This document shows positions 1 to 11,800 of a stretch of DNA of 64,000 bases, piece after piece. This DNA is from Phoronis australis (taxonomy: Eukaryota > Phoronida > Phoronidae): contig NMRA01000632.1 of NCBI GenBank assembly GCA_002633005.1, forward strand, positions 126,001 through 190,000, given 5' to 3'. Under the pieces are notes generated by a model. It was not told where the DNA came from and searched no databases. It was given only the letters and a program-made list of their open reading frames with translations. The first letter of the stretch is position 1. The number at the start of each line of letters is the position of its first letter. The position numbers and the translations under genes are program-made.

Positions 1-430
1 TAAGCCCAAATAATAGCCTTTGCCATGGCATCGAATTTTTTTATAGTGAACTGAATTTAATACAGATTTTTTTAGCTTAAATTTTTCATTTTGTGTGGTG
101 CACCAAGAAATAAATGGATGCCGGACGNTGATTTATCTGAGCACTGAGGCTGGACTTTATGTTTTCTTCATACTTCCTAAATACTGAGCGTTATTTGTTT
201 ATGTGGTGAGCCTTTGCTACGGTGCGGACAGCAGCGTCTTGTGTATGGAACTTGACTGTGTTATTTTGGTGGTCTAGTGGAGTCAATGACAATGGAACGC
301 GTGATGAAGACTAAAGATACCGAAAGTTTTAAGTTTTGGACTGTTGGTGCTGACGTTCGACCCTGTCTTCTTCCCAAGTGTCGTATAACTTGTTATCATG
401 TTTGTAAATATGTAAATAGATATTAATTTA

Positions 431-690
431 GATCTGGGACCTGTTCCAAGAAAGTGACTTAAGTTCATTTTTGATTTAAGTCTAAGATTTGTCTTAACTT
501 CCAAACTTTGAAACACTTCCACCTCCAGAAATTAGTCAATTCTAAGAAAACCTTACGTCAAACAATTAAATCAAGCTTAAGATCTCTTTCTTGAAATGTT
601 TTTGAGGTATATTTAACCTTTATTTTAAAATTTACTAAAATTTAAGATTTGTCTTAGTTAAGTCAGTTTTGTTGGAACAGATCCCAGGAT
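431..690. mobile_element. MITE with GGGACCTGTTCCAAGAAA ends, copy 1
   Basis: The left end (ctgggacctgttccaag) is mirrored by the right end (ttggaacagatcccagg), each followed inward by a gacttaag-type segment. About 260 bp, no coding capacity. A second copy lies at about 4449-5423. Confidence 0.6.
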
Positions 691-719
691 AACTGAAAAC
701 TGGTTCTTTTTGTTTTTAT

Positions 720-1515
720 TACCGTAACAGTGGGTATCAAAATGTTCGAAGGGAAACAAAAGCTCGATGCCGCTACTTGCATGACTGCTATTCAGACACT
801 GACGTAAAAAGAATCATTTTCACTGATGAAAAAAGACTTTACACTAGAAATCGCTAAAAATCTCCAAAACTATCGTATTTATGGGAAACAAAAACGAGAA
901 ATTCAGCCTTCTCGACTCTATCATGAGACTTCCAGATTTTCCAAAAAGTAATGCTTTCTGTTGGAGTATCTTGGGAAGGAAAAACAAATATTTATTTTAT
1001 TGACACTAGCTGTGCAAAGTTGATTAAACACACGACACTTTTCGTTATGAGCAGTCTTTATTAGGCATGATTAAAAGGTACACTGAGAAAGCCAAACTTA
1101 ATAGTCAGCGCTACATGCAGTTAATGGATGATAAACTTCTCCCGGGTTGCAGACGAGTTTATCCTGGAAACAATTACTTGTTTCAGCAGTATGGGGATCC
1201 TTCACACACGACCAATATAACCCAGGCTTCATCTGGAGGGGGCCACACCAAAATTCATCAAAAAGTATGAGTGGCCCCCGCTCAGTCCTGACTGCAATCC
1301 ACTGGACTATGCCATATGAGACTCCCTGATGGAGAAATTTTACTGGGGAATGAGAGGCAAATTGACTGAGCAGTAGTTGAAAGACAGGGTAATTATGTCA
1401 TGGGAGTAAATTGTGATGGAAGAAATACGGAAAGGCATATCTGGTTGGAAGAAACGGCTCCGTTTAGTAGTGGAGGAAGATGAAGGCCACATTGAGCGTA
1501 GACTGATGTTTTAAT
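720..1515 (+). pseudogene. Decayed Tc1/mariner transposase
   Basis: Pieces of a transposase appear in order but with stops and frameshifts: VKRIIFTDEKRLYTRN (the second catalytic Asp block, 'TDEK'), then SVGVSWEGKTNIYFID, CRRVYPGNNYLFQQYGDPSHT (family form FQQD-x-A-x-xH), then the region of the third acidic residue read as CNPLDYAMWDSLMEKVYWG in mixed frames, ending GHIERRLMF. The 'D' of FQQD is a Tyr here, so the copy is inactive. Lineages with this Asp-Asp-Asp/Glu layout move by cut and paste. Confidence 0.75.
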
Positions 1516-4448
1516 TTGACAATACTCTCCCAAATGGATTGCTGATGATATCCTGAGGTTTATCAGTAAGAAATTTCAAAAAGTGGTTTATCCGTTGCTG
1601 AGAAATTACTTGTCAAAAAGTGGCTCACTTTTTGGGACAACTGATCATATACATGTAGTCAGTGGACCCTAGGCTGAAAAAGAAGATTTCGTGGGTACTT
1701 TTGACTTCTATGGCTTACTAAGAATATTTCTAACTCAATATTTAAAGCGGTAATAAGCCCGCGTTCTACACCTGCGAGTTAAATGGAAAAACTCAAAATA
1801 AGCACGCCAGGTCAAAGTACTCGCTAAACCTTGTTTAAATCGTGACAGTTCTCCATTAGTAAAATGTGTATAGGTTGACAAATGACACTTATGTAGAAAG
1901 CATTACGTTTAGTCTCAACGGACTTTATTGTTTATGCCAAACCGACTTGCCAATCAGCTTTACCAATGAACTGTAAACCTCGTCCCCAAGCAACAAAATC
2001 TTGTATTCCTGTATAATAGCAGAACAAATCTAAACCACCTACCCGTCCTTGCCAAAAATACCTTACGTGCTCTAAACTCTTATCGCGACATATTTTTGGA
2101 CTAAGTTTGCTTGTTTCACAAATATCGACTTATATTTAAAGCTATTATCATACTCCAGGGGCACACTCGTAATCATTCATTGTCTTTGACAACCGGATAT
2201 CATTTTTATCCATCGTCATCAATTTTCGCGTAGCAGGCATAAAATTGTGTAAAGCGCTCCGTAGCATCAGAGTTAACGATTCAGCGCTGTATACCATGGT
2301 TTTACGCTTTTAAAGAGGGATCATCGGCTTTACGACTGGAAACACATTTTTTGGACAACTGTTGGATGCGATAGGCTTCTCGGAATCATTTGGTCTGACC
2401 AGAGCTATAAAATAATACAATCCGTTGTGTTCTTATTATTTTAGTAAATCACCAATTCTCTCCGTTGTTCGTCAAACATACTAAAAAATCAAGGCTGGTG
2501 GCTTTATCTTTAAATGCACTTAAAAATACTCTGAAATTAACCGAGAATTGTTTAGCTCCGCCAGCAGAGTGCAACTGTGTGCGGGGGTAGTTGCAGCCTC
2601 AATTTCGCTGAAAATATTTTTTCCTGTAATGTCCCTCGTCTTGATGTGGCTATGTACCTGCTTTTGATCCCAAAAACAACTTTTAAGTTTCATTTACCCT
2701 TGTGAAATTGGTCTCAAATTGTCGCTTTGTCAAATTAATATTTTAAAAAATAGAATTGTTTATTGCTTGAGACACGGCTCTGAATTTTGTCTTCTCTCGT
2801 CGTGTTATTTTATCCGCTGACGATCAGGTCTCAAGGAATAACGAAACGTCAATTCTTTGCCAACTCAGAAATAACGTCTTATCAAAGAATGAAGCAACTT
2901 GAGACCAATTACATAGCGGCGAGTGGACTTCTGTCAAAAGCTCGTTGTTTTACGGAACGCTTTAAGGCAAATGCTATGAAGTACCCATAAAAAAGCAGAA
3001 CATTAGGTATTCATTAATCTTCAATGAATAGGTGGATTGCTAGGTTTAGTACACCGCCTAAAAAGAGGGGATGCAGGGATTTCTCGTTGCGTAAACGTGA
3101 AACTGGTGTCGGGCTGAATAGCAATTGGAATATCACCGTGACCGTGACTGTCGTGTATCCCGAAAGTAGACCAAATTCGCGAACGTAAGTTGGGATCAGT
3201 GTGATGGGGGATAGGATGGTGACTGGGGTGGATGGAGACTGGGCGGGGAACTGGCGGCGATCTGCCGGAGAATTGGTGGTATCCGGGTCTGAGAATTGAA
3301 GGCGACCAGGAAAAACAAAAAATCTGTCCTGATCCGTGAAGCTTGAACAAATGCGGTCGTAAATCGTGAAATCGGTATTTATACACGTGTGAACCGTACT
3401 GTGACACCCCTTGGCTTCACACATTCTAAAATACAAAAGTACACAATTCAAATAAGATACTATCCACAATNNNNTTCCTCTATCGCATTATAGAAAAGAG
3501 GTGCCGCTGCACGTTTAAAATCCAGACCAATGAAATACCTTAGCAACCAAAAAAGGATACCCGAAACACTAAAACGTAATAAAATTCCATACCCAAAACA
3601 ATACAAGTCATGTCGAGTAACCGAGAAGGCAAAATAGCCACCCGTGACAATACCCGAGAAGGTATGTAAAATCGTCACTCGCGACAGTACCCGGAGACGG
3701 CAAAATAGCCACCCGAGTTGGTGGCACGCCATACAAAGTCCTGTGGCGTCGTCTCTGCAAGGACTTGTGGGAGATGGGATCTCATATGCAACTTATCTAC
3801 CACGTTCATGACTCGATCTTTCAACTAATTTCTTCTGTGTGAGTCATACACGAAAGCGTTACAAACATGCCGCAACTCACAAAATCCTGGATTTACTCTT
3901 TTAACAAATCGACTAATTACACATGGTACAGTTGTTTGTATCATAATAGTATCAAAAGTGTTAGTTTCTATGGTCGGTAGACAGCTTTGCTGATATATTT
4001 CCTTATACTCACCACCGGAAATTCATATTATAAACCAGGTTACCACCAAATTTGGAGATTTTTATAAGGTTTTACCATGATAGAAAGGGATTTTCATTTT
4101 CAAACGGACCATTGAGATCATAGTGTGCAAGTAAAGAAGAGTATCAAAGCCATCAATTTTGACAACTCCCGGTTGATTCATATCAAAGGCAGGAAAGCTC
4201 TTAATTTATTTTGATGGTAGAAATTAATTGTTATCATGGCAAGAAAGTTTTTGAGACCAGTTTCTTAGTGTTCTGCGCAATCTAACGATTTCTGTAAAGG
4301 CCGTGCAAGTGAAAAGGATTTTTCGTCGCCAACAGAGTCGCCGATACAGACTCGTATCGTGTGCGTTGTAACTGGATCAACTGACATGCAAATAAGTCTC
4401 AGATAGATTCCACAAAATTCGTGTAACTGCGTTAATCGTTGAACTTAA

Positions 4449-5423
4449 TCTGAGGCCAGTTCCAAGAAACTGATGTAACAGAGCAAGTCTCCACTGAACC
4501 TCAAAATATGTATTTTCTCTCATCAGGCATTCGTTTCAATTCAATTTGCACATGATAACGACCAACTTTCCATGAAAGCAAGAGAAGGAAACACCCTTCT
4601 CCTAAGCCTGTCGCTAGCGAAGTGCCCGACACATACAGTCGCGCCCACATGCCCACGTAACAAAGGCGCACTGAGACGCAACAAAGACATTAGCATAAGA
4701 ATAAGTGAACATTTGCAACTAAATAAGAATAACAATAAGCGTAAAGTTACGAACGTCCCGTCACACTGACATAAGTTCATTTTTGACTTAAGTCTAAGAT
4801 TTGGCTCAAATCCCAAACTTTGAAATTTACACATCCAGTAAGCTAATCAAAATTAAGACAAAACTTAAGTCAAAAAACTTAAGTCAAACTTAAGATCTCT
4901 TTCTTGAAACGGACTTGAGACAAATTTAAATTTTAACTCATGCAAAAAACTGTACGACGACAGTTGGCTTACCTCAAAATCCAACCGCTGCCTGGTGATT
5001 TGGTAATTGGTCCAATTATGATGCAAAACCAACAGAATTAATGAGGAACATGTTATTGCAACATTAAACAAACGTTTTATGTTCTGAAAGTCGCATTTTT
5101 GTCCAATTTTCAAAATTCAAAAACCTTATCACTTGTGCTTTTCATGAACTATTCAAACATGCTGTTTACAAACTATCAGCACTAAAATTTGAAAATAATA
5201 CAATCGCCCCCAATGTGTTTATGATGGCTTTATTATCTAGAGAATAGTAACTTCAGCAGCCTGAGGCGATTTAATTAACCAAAACAGCATGCTGTCTTTG
5301 ATCTAAACCGGCAGAATCTGTTGCTCGCAAACTGGTCGAGTTGCCCAATCTTGACCTGTTCGGGTGTCAACTGAACTTTAAGAATTGTCTTAGCTAAGTT
5401 AGTTTTCTTGGAATGGACCTTTG
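4449..5423. mobile_element. MITE of the same family, copy 2, expanded
   Basis: Shares with copy 1 the ends (ggccagttccaagaaact and ttttcttggaatggacc) and internal blocks such as cttaagatctctttcttgaaa and taagttcatttttga. It is about 700 bp longer, so either unrelated DNA was inserted or copy 1 is an internally deleted form. Confidence 0.5.
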
Positions 5424-5669
5424 GTTGATAGGTTGAAATAGTTTATTTTTGGTGGACTTAAACACTGAATAAACCTATTTATCAACAGTAGCGGGAGTAT
5501 CCAGTATCGTTATAAGAACGACAGAAAAAACGTTTTTGCTGACAGGGTTACACCTCTTGATATCTAAAAGTTCCGTCACTATATTATTACGCCCCTCGTG
5601 CTTATGATTTCTTCGCCGTGAAAACGAAGCCTGTTAAACCATGTACGAGTGAAAAACGATGTTTTTCAG

Positions 5670-5830
5670 GAAGTGAGTGTGTTCGTATTCGACAAGAAAT
5701 TGGCCGATAAGTTGAACAAGCCAAAACGAAGAGACGCTGTGTCTGACATCTTGCGACGGGACGTGGATCTACTGTCAAAGTACAGACATCCAAAGCTGCT
5801 TCAAGTGATTCACCCTGTAGAAGAGTGCCA
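5670..5830 (+). CDS. SCYL2: SCYL2-like exon a (kinase N-lobe)
   Basis: The acceptor gtttttcag precedes GAAGTG and the donor is gtaagc. It encodes EVSVFVFDKKLADK through SKYRHPKLLQVIHPVEEC: strand beta-3 with the conserved Lys, helix alpha-C and the RHP motif typical of SCY1 proteins. It starts in phase 0 and ends two bases into a codon, which matches the next exon. Confidence 0.93.
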
Positions 5831-8800
5831 GTAAGCTCAATTTATTTTGTTCAAGAGTGTCAGTACATTTGACTCAACTTGTACAGGGTTTTAAGTTCGA
5901 TTTATCTTGTACTAGAGTGTCGCAAATCTTTAGTAGTAGGTGTTATCAGAACCATAATACCGGGCTGCTTTCCGTTGATCTAAGACATTCGTGAGAAAAT
6001 TTCATGTGCTTCCGTTGTAGTGCATTGCGATATATGACGAGGTCTTGCGTTTCTTTGGTCTACATAGGAAATATTTAGATTTAGAAGGCCCCCCTGGTCA
6101 TGACCAAAAAACGTGACCGGCATCCATTTAAAAATCGTGGTTGTCTCTACTTGTAACGCCCGGGATCCACCGGTGCTATGTTATGTAAAAATGATTCATA
6201 TACAAGCAATGCAACGTTGTTATTATTTATATAGCTGGTGTTCCAATCGGTCAGAACAGTGGTATGATACTTGCACTTTCGAAATTTTACAACCATGCTA
6301 ACACATTTGACGAAAATTTCCTGTATTTACACAAAGCGTTTGTGATGAGAAAGAAAAAGAATATGCTCAATTGCTTTCATATAATTTGAAAAAAACGTAG
6401 CAATCGACACTTTTGTTTCGTCTACGGAAATCCGAAAGTGTGCACTGTCGCGCGCTATTCTTTAATTTCGCAGTTCAAATACATTTGGGGTGTTTTTCAT
6501 TGAAAAATACAAATAATGAATCTTGGGACTTTATTATTTATAAATTACAACGGGCAGAGAAAATTGACGAAATGCGGTGGATTGGGTCCCTCTCTCAAAT
6601 TTTAGCTGTTATTTACGTGAGACCGGTTGCACGGAAGTCATAAATTGCTAGATACGGAGTAAACTATGTCTTCTATACTTGGGGGATGTTACGCACGCCA
6701 ATTACATGTACGTCTGCTTCCACACAAAACGATCGAAGTATTTTTAAAACGTACGGATATATCAAATTTCTGTTTACAGGACAATGAACGTAACGATCTT
6801 CAACGTTATCTATTAATGTATATAATGTGCAATTATTACATGTCGTCACAACCAGCTCATGATACATGTAGCTTGCACGTAAAACTCTGGATCAATATCC
6901 AAGTACAATCAGTTAACAATATAACTGTGACAAATAGCAGTCGAGTAGACTGGCAGTGAATCTATCGCCTTTAATCCCTGGTTGGGGTACGTTCAGTAGA
7001 GCGAGTATCTTGAAGGTTTAGCGAGATCACGCATAATCACGCGAGTGAGAGGCGAATGTTCACGTGTAAGCTTGGGGCCTTATTATCGCTCCAAAAGAAC
7101 GCAACTGAAGCGTACCGCAATACTTCACAAAATATCACCATGCTTTATAACGGGAGGGCACTCCCAAAAAAGAGATGACATTTCACGATTAATTTCTCTA
7201 CAAAAGGGTGCCTTTTTGCAACTAATTTCCCTGTAAAAGCGTTACGGAATGTGTCCGACTTGTTTGGGGCGATTTTCGCCATTTTCCAGTGTTGCAATGA
7301 GTAGATGCCATATCTCGCGAGTAAAGCTTGTTTGTTCACGTTACTTGGCACAATACTTGGCAATATCTAGGGCGAAGTCTCGTCATTTTGAATTTTTGCG
7401 TTCTTCTTGGGTCTTCGGAACTCAAGCTTGGAATGTGTTCCATAGTTTCTTGTGAGAAAAGCAAGAACTGGCAAGACCTTGCAAAATCACACAAGTGAAA
7501 GGCGAGAGTTCAGCGAGTGTGCTGGAGAGCAGAGCTGCATGCCGTTAAGAACAAACTGACACGATCCGATGTTGGTATTTGACGAAAGGATACGACATTC
7601 TGACGATATACTTCATGAAATTTTTGATTGCAGAAGAGTACAATTTTGTAAACGACAAACCATGCATTGTTACAAGAAAAATGAGCTCTCTATCTGTAGA
7701 CAGATAGGTATTCTCTTGTATATTGGTGCTCCATGCCAAGCTGAAAATCCGCTGAGAGGGCATGCTGCTTCCAAAGAAACGTACCTCCTCGCCAACGTTG
7801 TCAACATGGGGCTGGTGGTCTGGGGATTACCTCAAAACACAAGGTGGTCGTGAGATTTTCTAAGGGCAGGAAAACCTTTGTAACCCTCACTTTCAGATGT
7901 GCTTTTTCTTCTATTGACAACATTGGACTGATTTCAGTCATGGCAGTCTTGTTATTCTCTTCAAACAATTCCTCGATTGAAGGCACCTCTTCTTGGGAGG
8001 ATCCGACACTAGCTTGATCATTAGCATTGGGCCTAGCCCCGGCCTCTACTGGTTCTGTTTTGGGTCCTATCACGGGGTGTCTGTGGAATTCAACGACACA
8101 CTCTTTAACCTAGTCCAGATGTCTTCCGTTTCGCACTTTGAATTTAAAGTGTGTATCTCAAGGACCATGGCATCTTCGAAAAGAGGCCTCTCGTCCCATT
8201 AACAGCTTTTGCTTCAGGCGGTTAATTTTATGATTATGATGAAGTACATGCAGATATCGTCATATTTCAAAGATGTAAAATGCTTAACCAGAAACTTAAC
8301 AGACGGGCCAGGATTTGGCTACACATAGGTGACCTGTCGCTAATTATGGGAACCGTTGTCGTGTACATTATCTTCAACAAAGTACACTTCTTCGCCCGGT
8401 GTCCTCCGTGTATTTCTCAGTACACGGACGTTTCATTACGACGATGCTTCGTGGGATATAGCAATTAAAACGACTACCCCCTTTGGAATATTTTGAGTAT
8501 TGCACATGACTGTTATCTCCTGTATCGAGCATTCGGGAATGTTTCATCATGAAAACACGGGACTCAAAGTCACCAAAAACTAAGAAAAAAGTTATTTTTC
8601 TAACATATCACACGTGACATCGGTATTTTCACCAAACGATTTTCGATACCAAGTACCGGTATCCATTTCTACTTGGGAGCTTGCCAACATTTCCTAACAA
8701 AATGTCCACCATTGAATTGAATGTTGGAAAGTTGAATTTTGGGATTGACATCATTGTTTCGGTTGCATTAGCGAAGATTTTTCTCTGCAAGTGCAAGGTA

Positions 8801-11800
8801 ACGTCTTGAGGGGGGGTGGGTTAACGGAACTCAGTCCTAGCATAGTCCCTATTTTTGCTCAGGATTACACTCTACACCGCGAGAGAATCCGATATGACTG
8901 TAGCAATATTTACGCACGTTCTTGGTATAGAGCCTACGACAGTTTCATATTGTGGTACTTAACGTTAAATAACAGATATCTACCGTGTAAAACTGGTATC
9001 CAATGAAACTGTTCCACGACAGAGAAATAAAGCTTATGTAGGTCACACCTATAGTTTTTGCCCGCGAAAATGCTCTTTGTCACAAACAAGTTTTGATTTG
9101 GCGAAATTAACATTGTGATATTGATCTCAGATTGTTCGTTAGACATGGTAAGAGTTCTGGGTTTGGTGAGTACTGACAGTTCGTTATTTCATGTGATAGC
9201 GTGATCTAAAAATTAAGGTNNNNNNNNNNNNNNNNNNNNNNNNNNNNNNNNNNNNNNNNNNNNNNNNNNNNNNNNNNNNNNNNNNNNNNNNNNNNNNNNN
9301 NNNNNNNNNNNNNNNNNNNNNNNNNNNNNNNNNNNNNNNNNNNNNNNNNNNNNNNNNNNNNNNNNNNNNNNNNNNNNNNNNNNNNNNNNNNNNNNNNNNN
9401 NNNNNNNNNNNNNNNNNNNNNNNNNNNNNNNNNNNNNNNNNNNNNNNNNNNNNNNNNNNNNNNNNNNNNNNNNNNNNNNNNNNNNNNNNNNNNNNNNNNN
9501 NNNNNNNNNNNNNNNNNNNNNNNNNNNNNNNNNNNNNNNNNNNNNNNNNNNNNNNNNNNNNNNNNNNNNNNNNNNNNNNNNNNNNNNNNNNNNNNNNNNN
9601 NNNNNNNNNNNNNNNNNNNNNNNNNNNNNNNNNNNNNNNNNNNNNNNNNNNNNNNNNNNNNNNNNNNNNNNNNNNNNNNNNNNNNNNNNNNNNNNNNNNN
9701 NNNNNNNNNNNNNNNNNNNNNNNNNNNNNNNNNNNNNNNNNNNNNNNNNNNNNNNNNNNNNNNNNNNNNNNNNNNNNNNNNNNNNNNNNNNNNNNNNNNN
9801 NNNNNNNNNNNNNNNNNNNNNNNNNNNNNNNNNNNNNNNNNNNNNNNNNNNNNNNNNNNNNNNNNNNNNNNNNNNNNNNNNNNNNNNNNNNNNNNNNNNN
9901 NNNNNNNNNNNNNNNNNNNNNNNNNNNNNNNNNNNNNCACGGCGTAACCTGAAATTTTATTACCTTGGTCTGAAGAAATAAGAAACTGTCAGTTCTTTCC
10001 AGGCCAGCGATCACTTCTAAACTGAGTAAGGAACAAGAAAATACCAATTTTATGACGGTAAATGTCTTGAATCAAAGCCTGTTTTAAATAGAAAACACTG
10101 GTTTATTGACGCTTTGAATATTGCAAACTAACACCGGTACTGAAATCATGCAACTTGGTCCCTAGTGAAATATGAGTTTCGGATGTACAATTAAATAGGG
10201 TCTCAAAATGCCTGGGTTTAGTTCGCTGCAAACTCGTTGTTTAATCTCGTTATCACCTTAATAAAAGTTACCATTTCTTTTAATATTTCTCTTACATTTT
10301 CAACTACTGAGAGAGTTATCTTTCTGACCGCGATATCTGTGGAAATGATTCACATGAGCGGTCTGTGGTACGATAGCACCTTCAGTACGTGAACTGAAAA
10401 CGGGTACACGACGATACAAAGTTCGACATTTCTCGAATTACGCGTTACCTAGGAAAAACATCTTCTGTAAGCTTTCCTTTAGTTGAGAAAAAAGAAAACA
10501 CGATCCAAAAACAATTAAAATGGTCGTCTGAATTCATTTGGGTTTGGATAAAAATCGTAGCTCGAATGACGTGTATTTTCTTCCTTATTAAAAAGGTCGG
10601 AAAATTCGATGGCAACAGTTTAAATTGTTTTACCAATTTATTTAAAAATGGAATGCTATCCACAAACTCTTGCTTCAAAAATTTGTTAAGAGTCAGATGA
10701 GACTTTACGCCATCATGTGGGAGTGCGATTCTCACCACCTAGAGGCAATTTTAAGTTTATTAGTGATGCTCCTTTTAACGGAAATAGTAATATCATGATC
10801 ATCTTGTGTATGCGTCGTATGCAATGCACACAGTGAGCACATAGCAACACTTCCAGTTGCTCTTGTCAGTATAGTTTGCAAACTAGACCAGCTTCCCGTT
10901 CAGTAACGCAATGACCTCGCTAAAAAGCAAGACTTCGCGCGATTACGTGAGATATTGCCGTATACTTTAAATGTGAACACGTGAGCTAGACCAGATTTTC
11001 GCTAGGTCCTAGCGAAAGTCTTAGCGTTACTGAACGCACGCCTGCTACATGTACATGACATTTCTATTACTGTCAAGGAAACAGTGTATGTATAATTGTA
11101 AATGCAAAGGAAACAAACTTTGTTTTAACGATTTTTCGAATTTTGTCCAGTATTTTTACAACAGTGAAAGTGTATAGCCTGTAGGAACGCAGGTATGTTA
11201 ACTGTTAACGAGAAGTAGAGACAGTTTGGAAATTTATTAACAAATTGAAGAGTGAGATTCTGTGTGCGTGAGTGAGTTTTGAATGTTTCCTATATTTGCA
11301 ATTTGAAGTGTTTAATTTTCAGTATGTGGTATCGGAAACAACTAAATAAAATAGGACTTGGTTTCCATTTTTTTCTGATACAATTTCTAGTGACAGCTTG
11401 GCTTTCGCATCGGAACCGGTGTTGGCAAGTCTATCCAATTTACTTGGCAACTTGGACAAGATACCGGCGCCAGTCAATAACGAAATAAAGGTATGTTGCA
11501 ATGCTATCAAGATGATACAAAACTGATAATTACGAATAACGACAGGTATATAAATACTGTATGTTAGTACACTGATCCAAGACTAATGGAAATGAGTTTG
11601 TCAAACCAACATGATCTCTCAATAGATTTCCCTAATTGTTACTTGTTTTGCAAAGGATTGAAAACCCTTTCATCAAAAAATGTCATTTTCAGACTCACGA
11701 GTTTTTAGAGGTTGAAATTAAAGCAGGAATTCTCCAGGTAAGTCTCAGAGTCGAAGTCCTAGAGTGCAGTTTTCCACTAACGTTTCCAGCCTGTAAACGC

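Larger units (their letters stand above)
691..5669. other. Upstream region, no supported host gene
   Basis: Apart from the mariner relic and the second MITE copy, I see no exon with convincing splice sites. The missing N-terminal SCYL2 exon (with a glycine-rich G-x-G-x-x-G-like loop) was looked for and not found. A short direct duplication (gcaaaatagccaccc context) occurs at about 3613-3715, and four Ns at 3471-3474 mark a small gap. Confidence 0.5.
5831..11390. other. SCYL2-like intron 1, 5.6 kb
   Basis: No internal exon required by phase. It holds degenerate cgag/tcacgcga-type repeat fragments near 6984-7530, related in wording to the CGTTCAGTAACGC MITEs and to a fragment at 30.38-30.49 kb; a 718-base gap; and one good MITE copy near 10.9 kb. 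A minus-strand frame at 7801-8073 (start MIGPKTEPVEAGARPNAND) has protein-like composition but no recognised family. Confidence 0.5.

Noticed and set aside
3014-3469. 151-codon minus-strand frame next to four Ns
   Set aside because: Overlaps a second long frame on the same strand, low-complexity Ser/Pro/Thr composition, no splice context and no recognisable motif.
9184-10047. 287- and 244-codon minus-strand frames
   Set aside because: Almost all residues are X from the N gap; no coding evidence.
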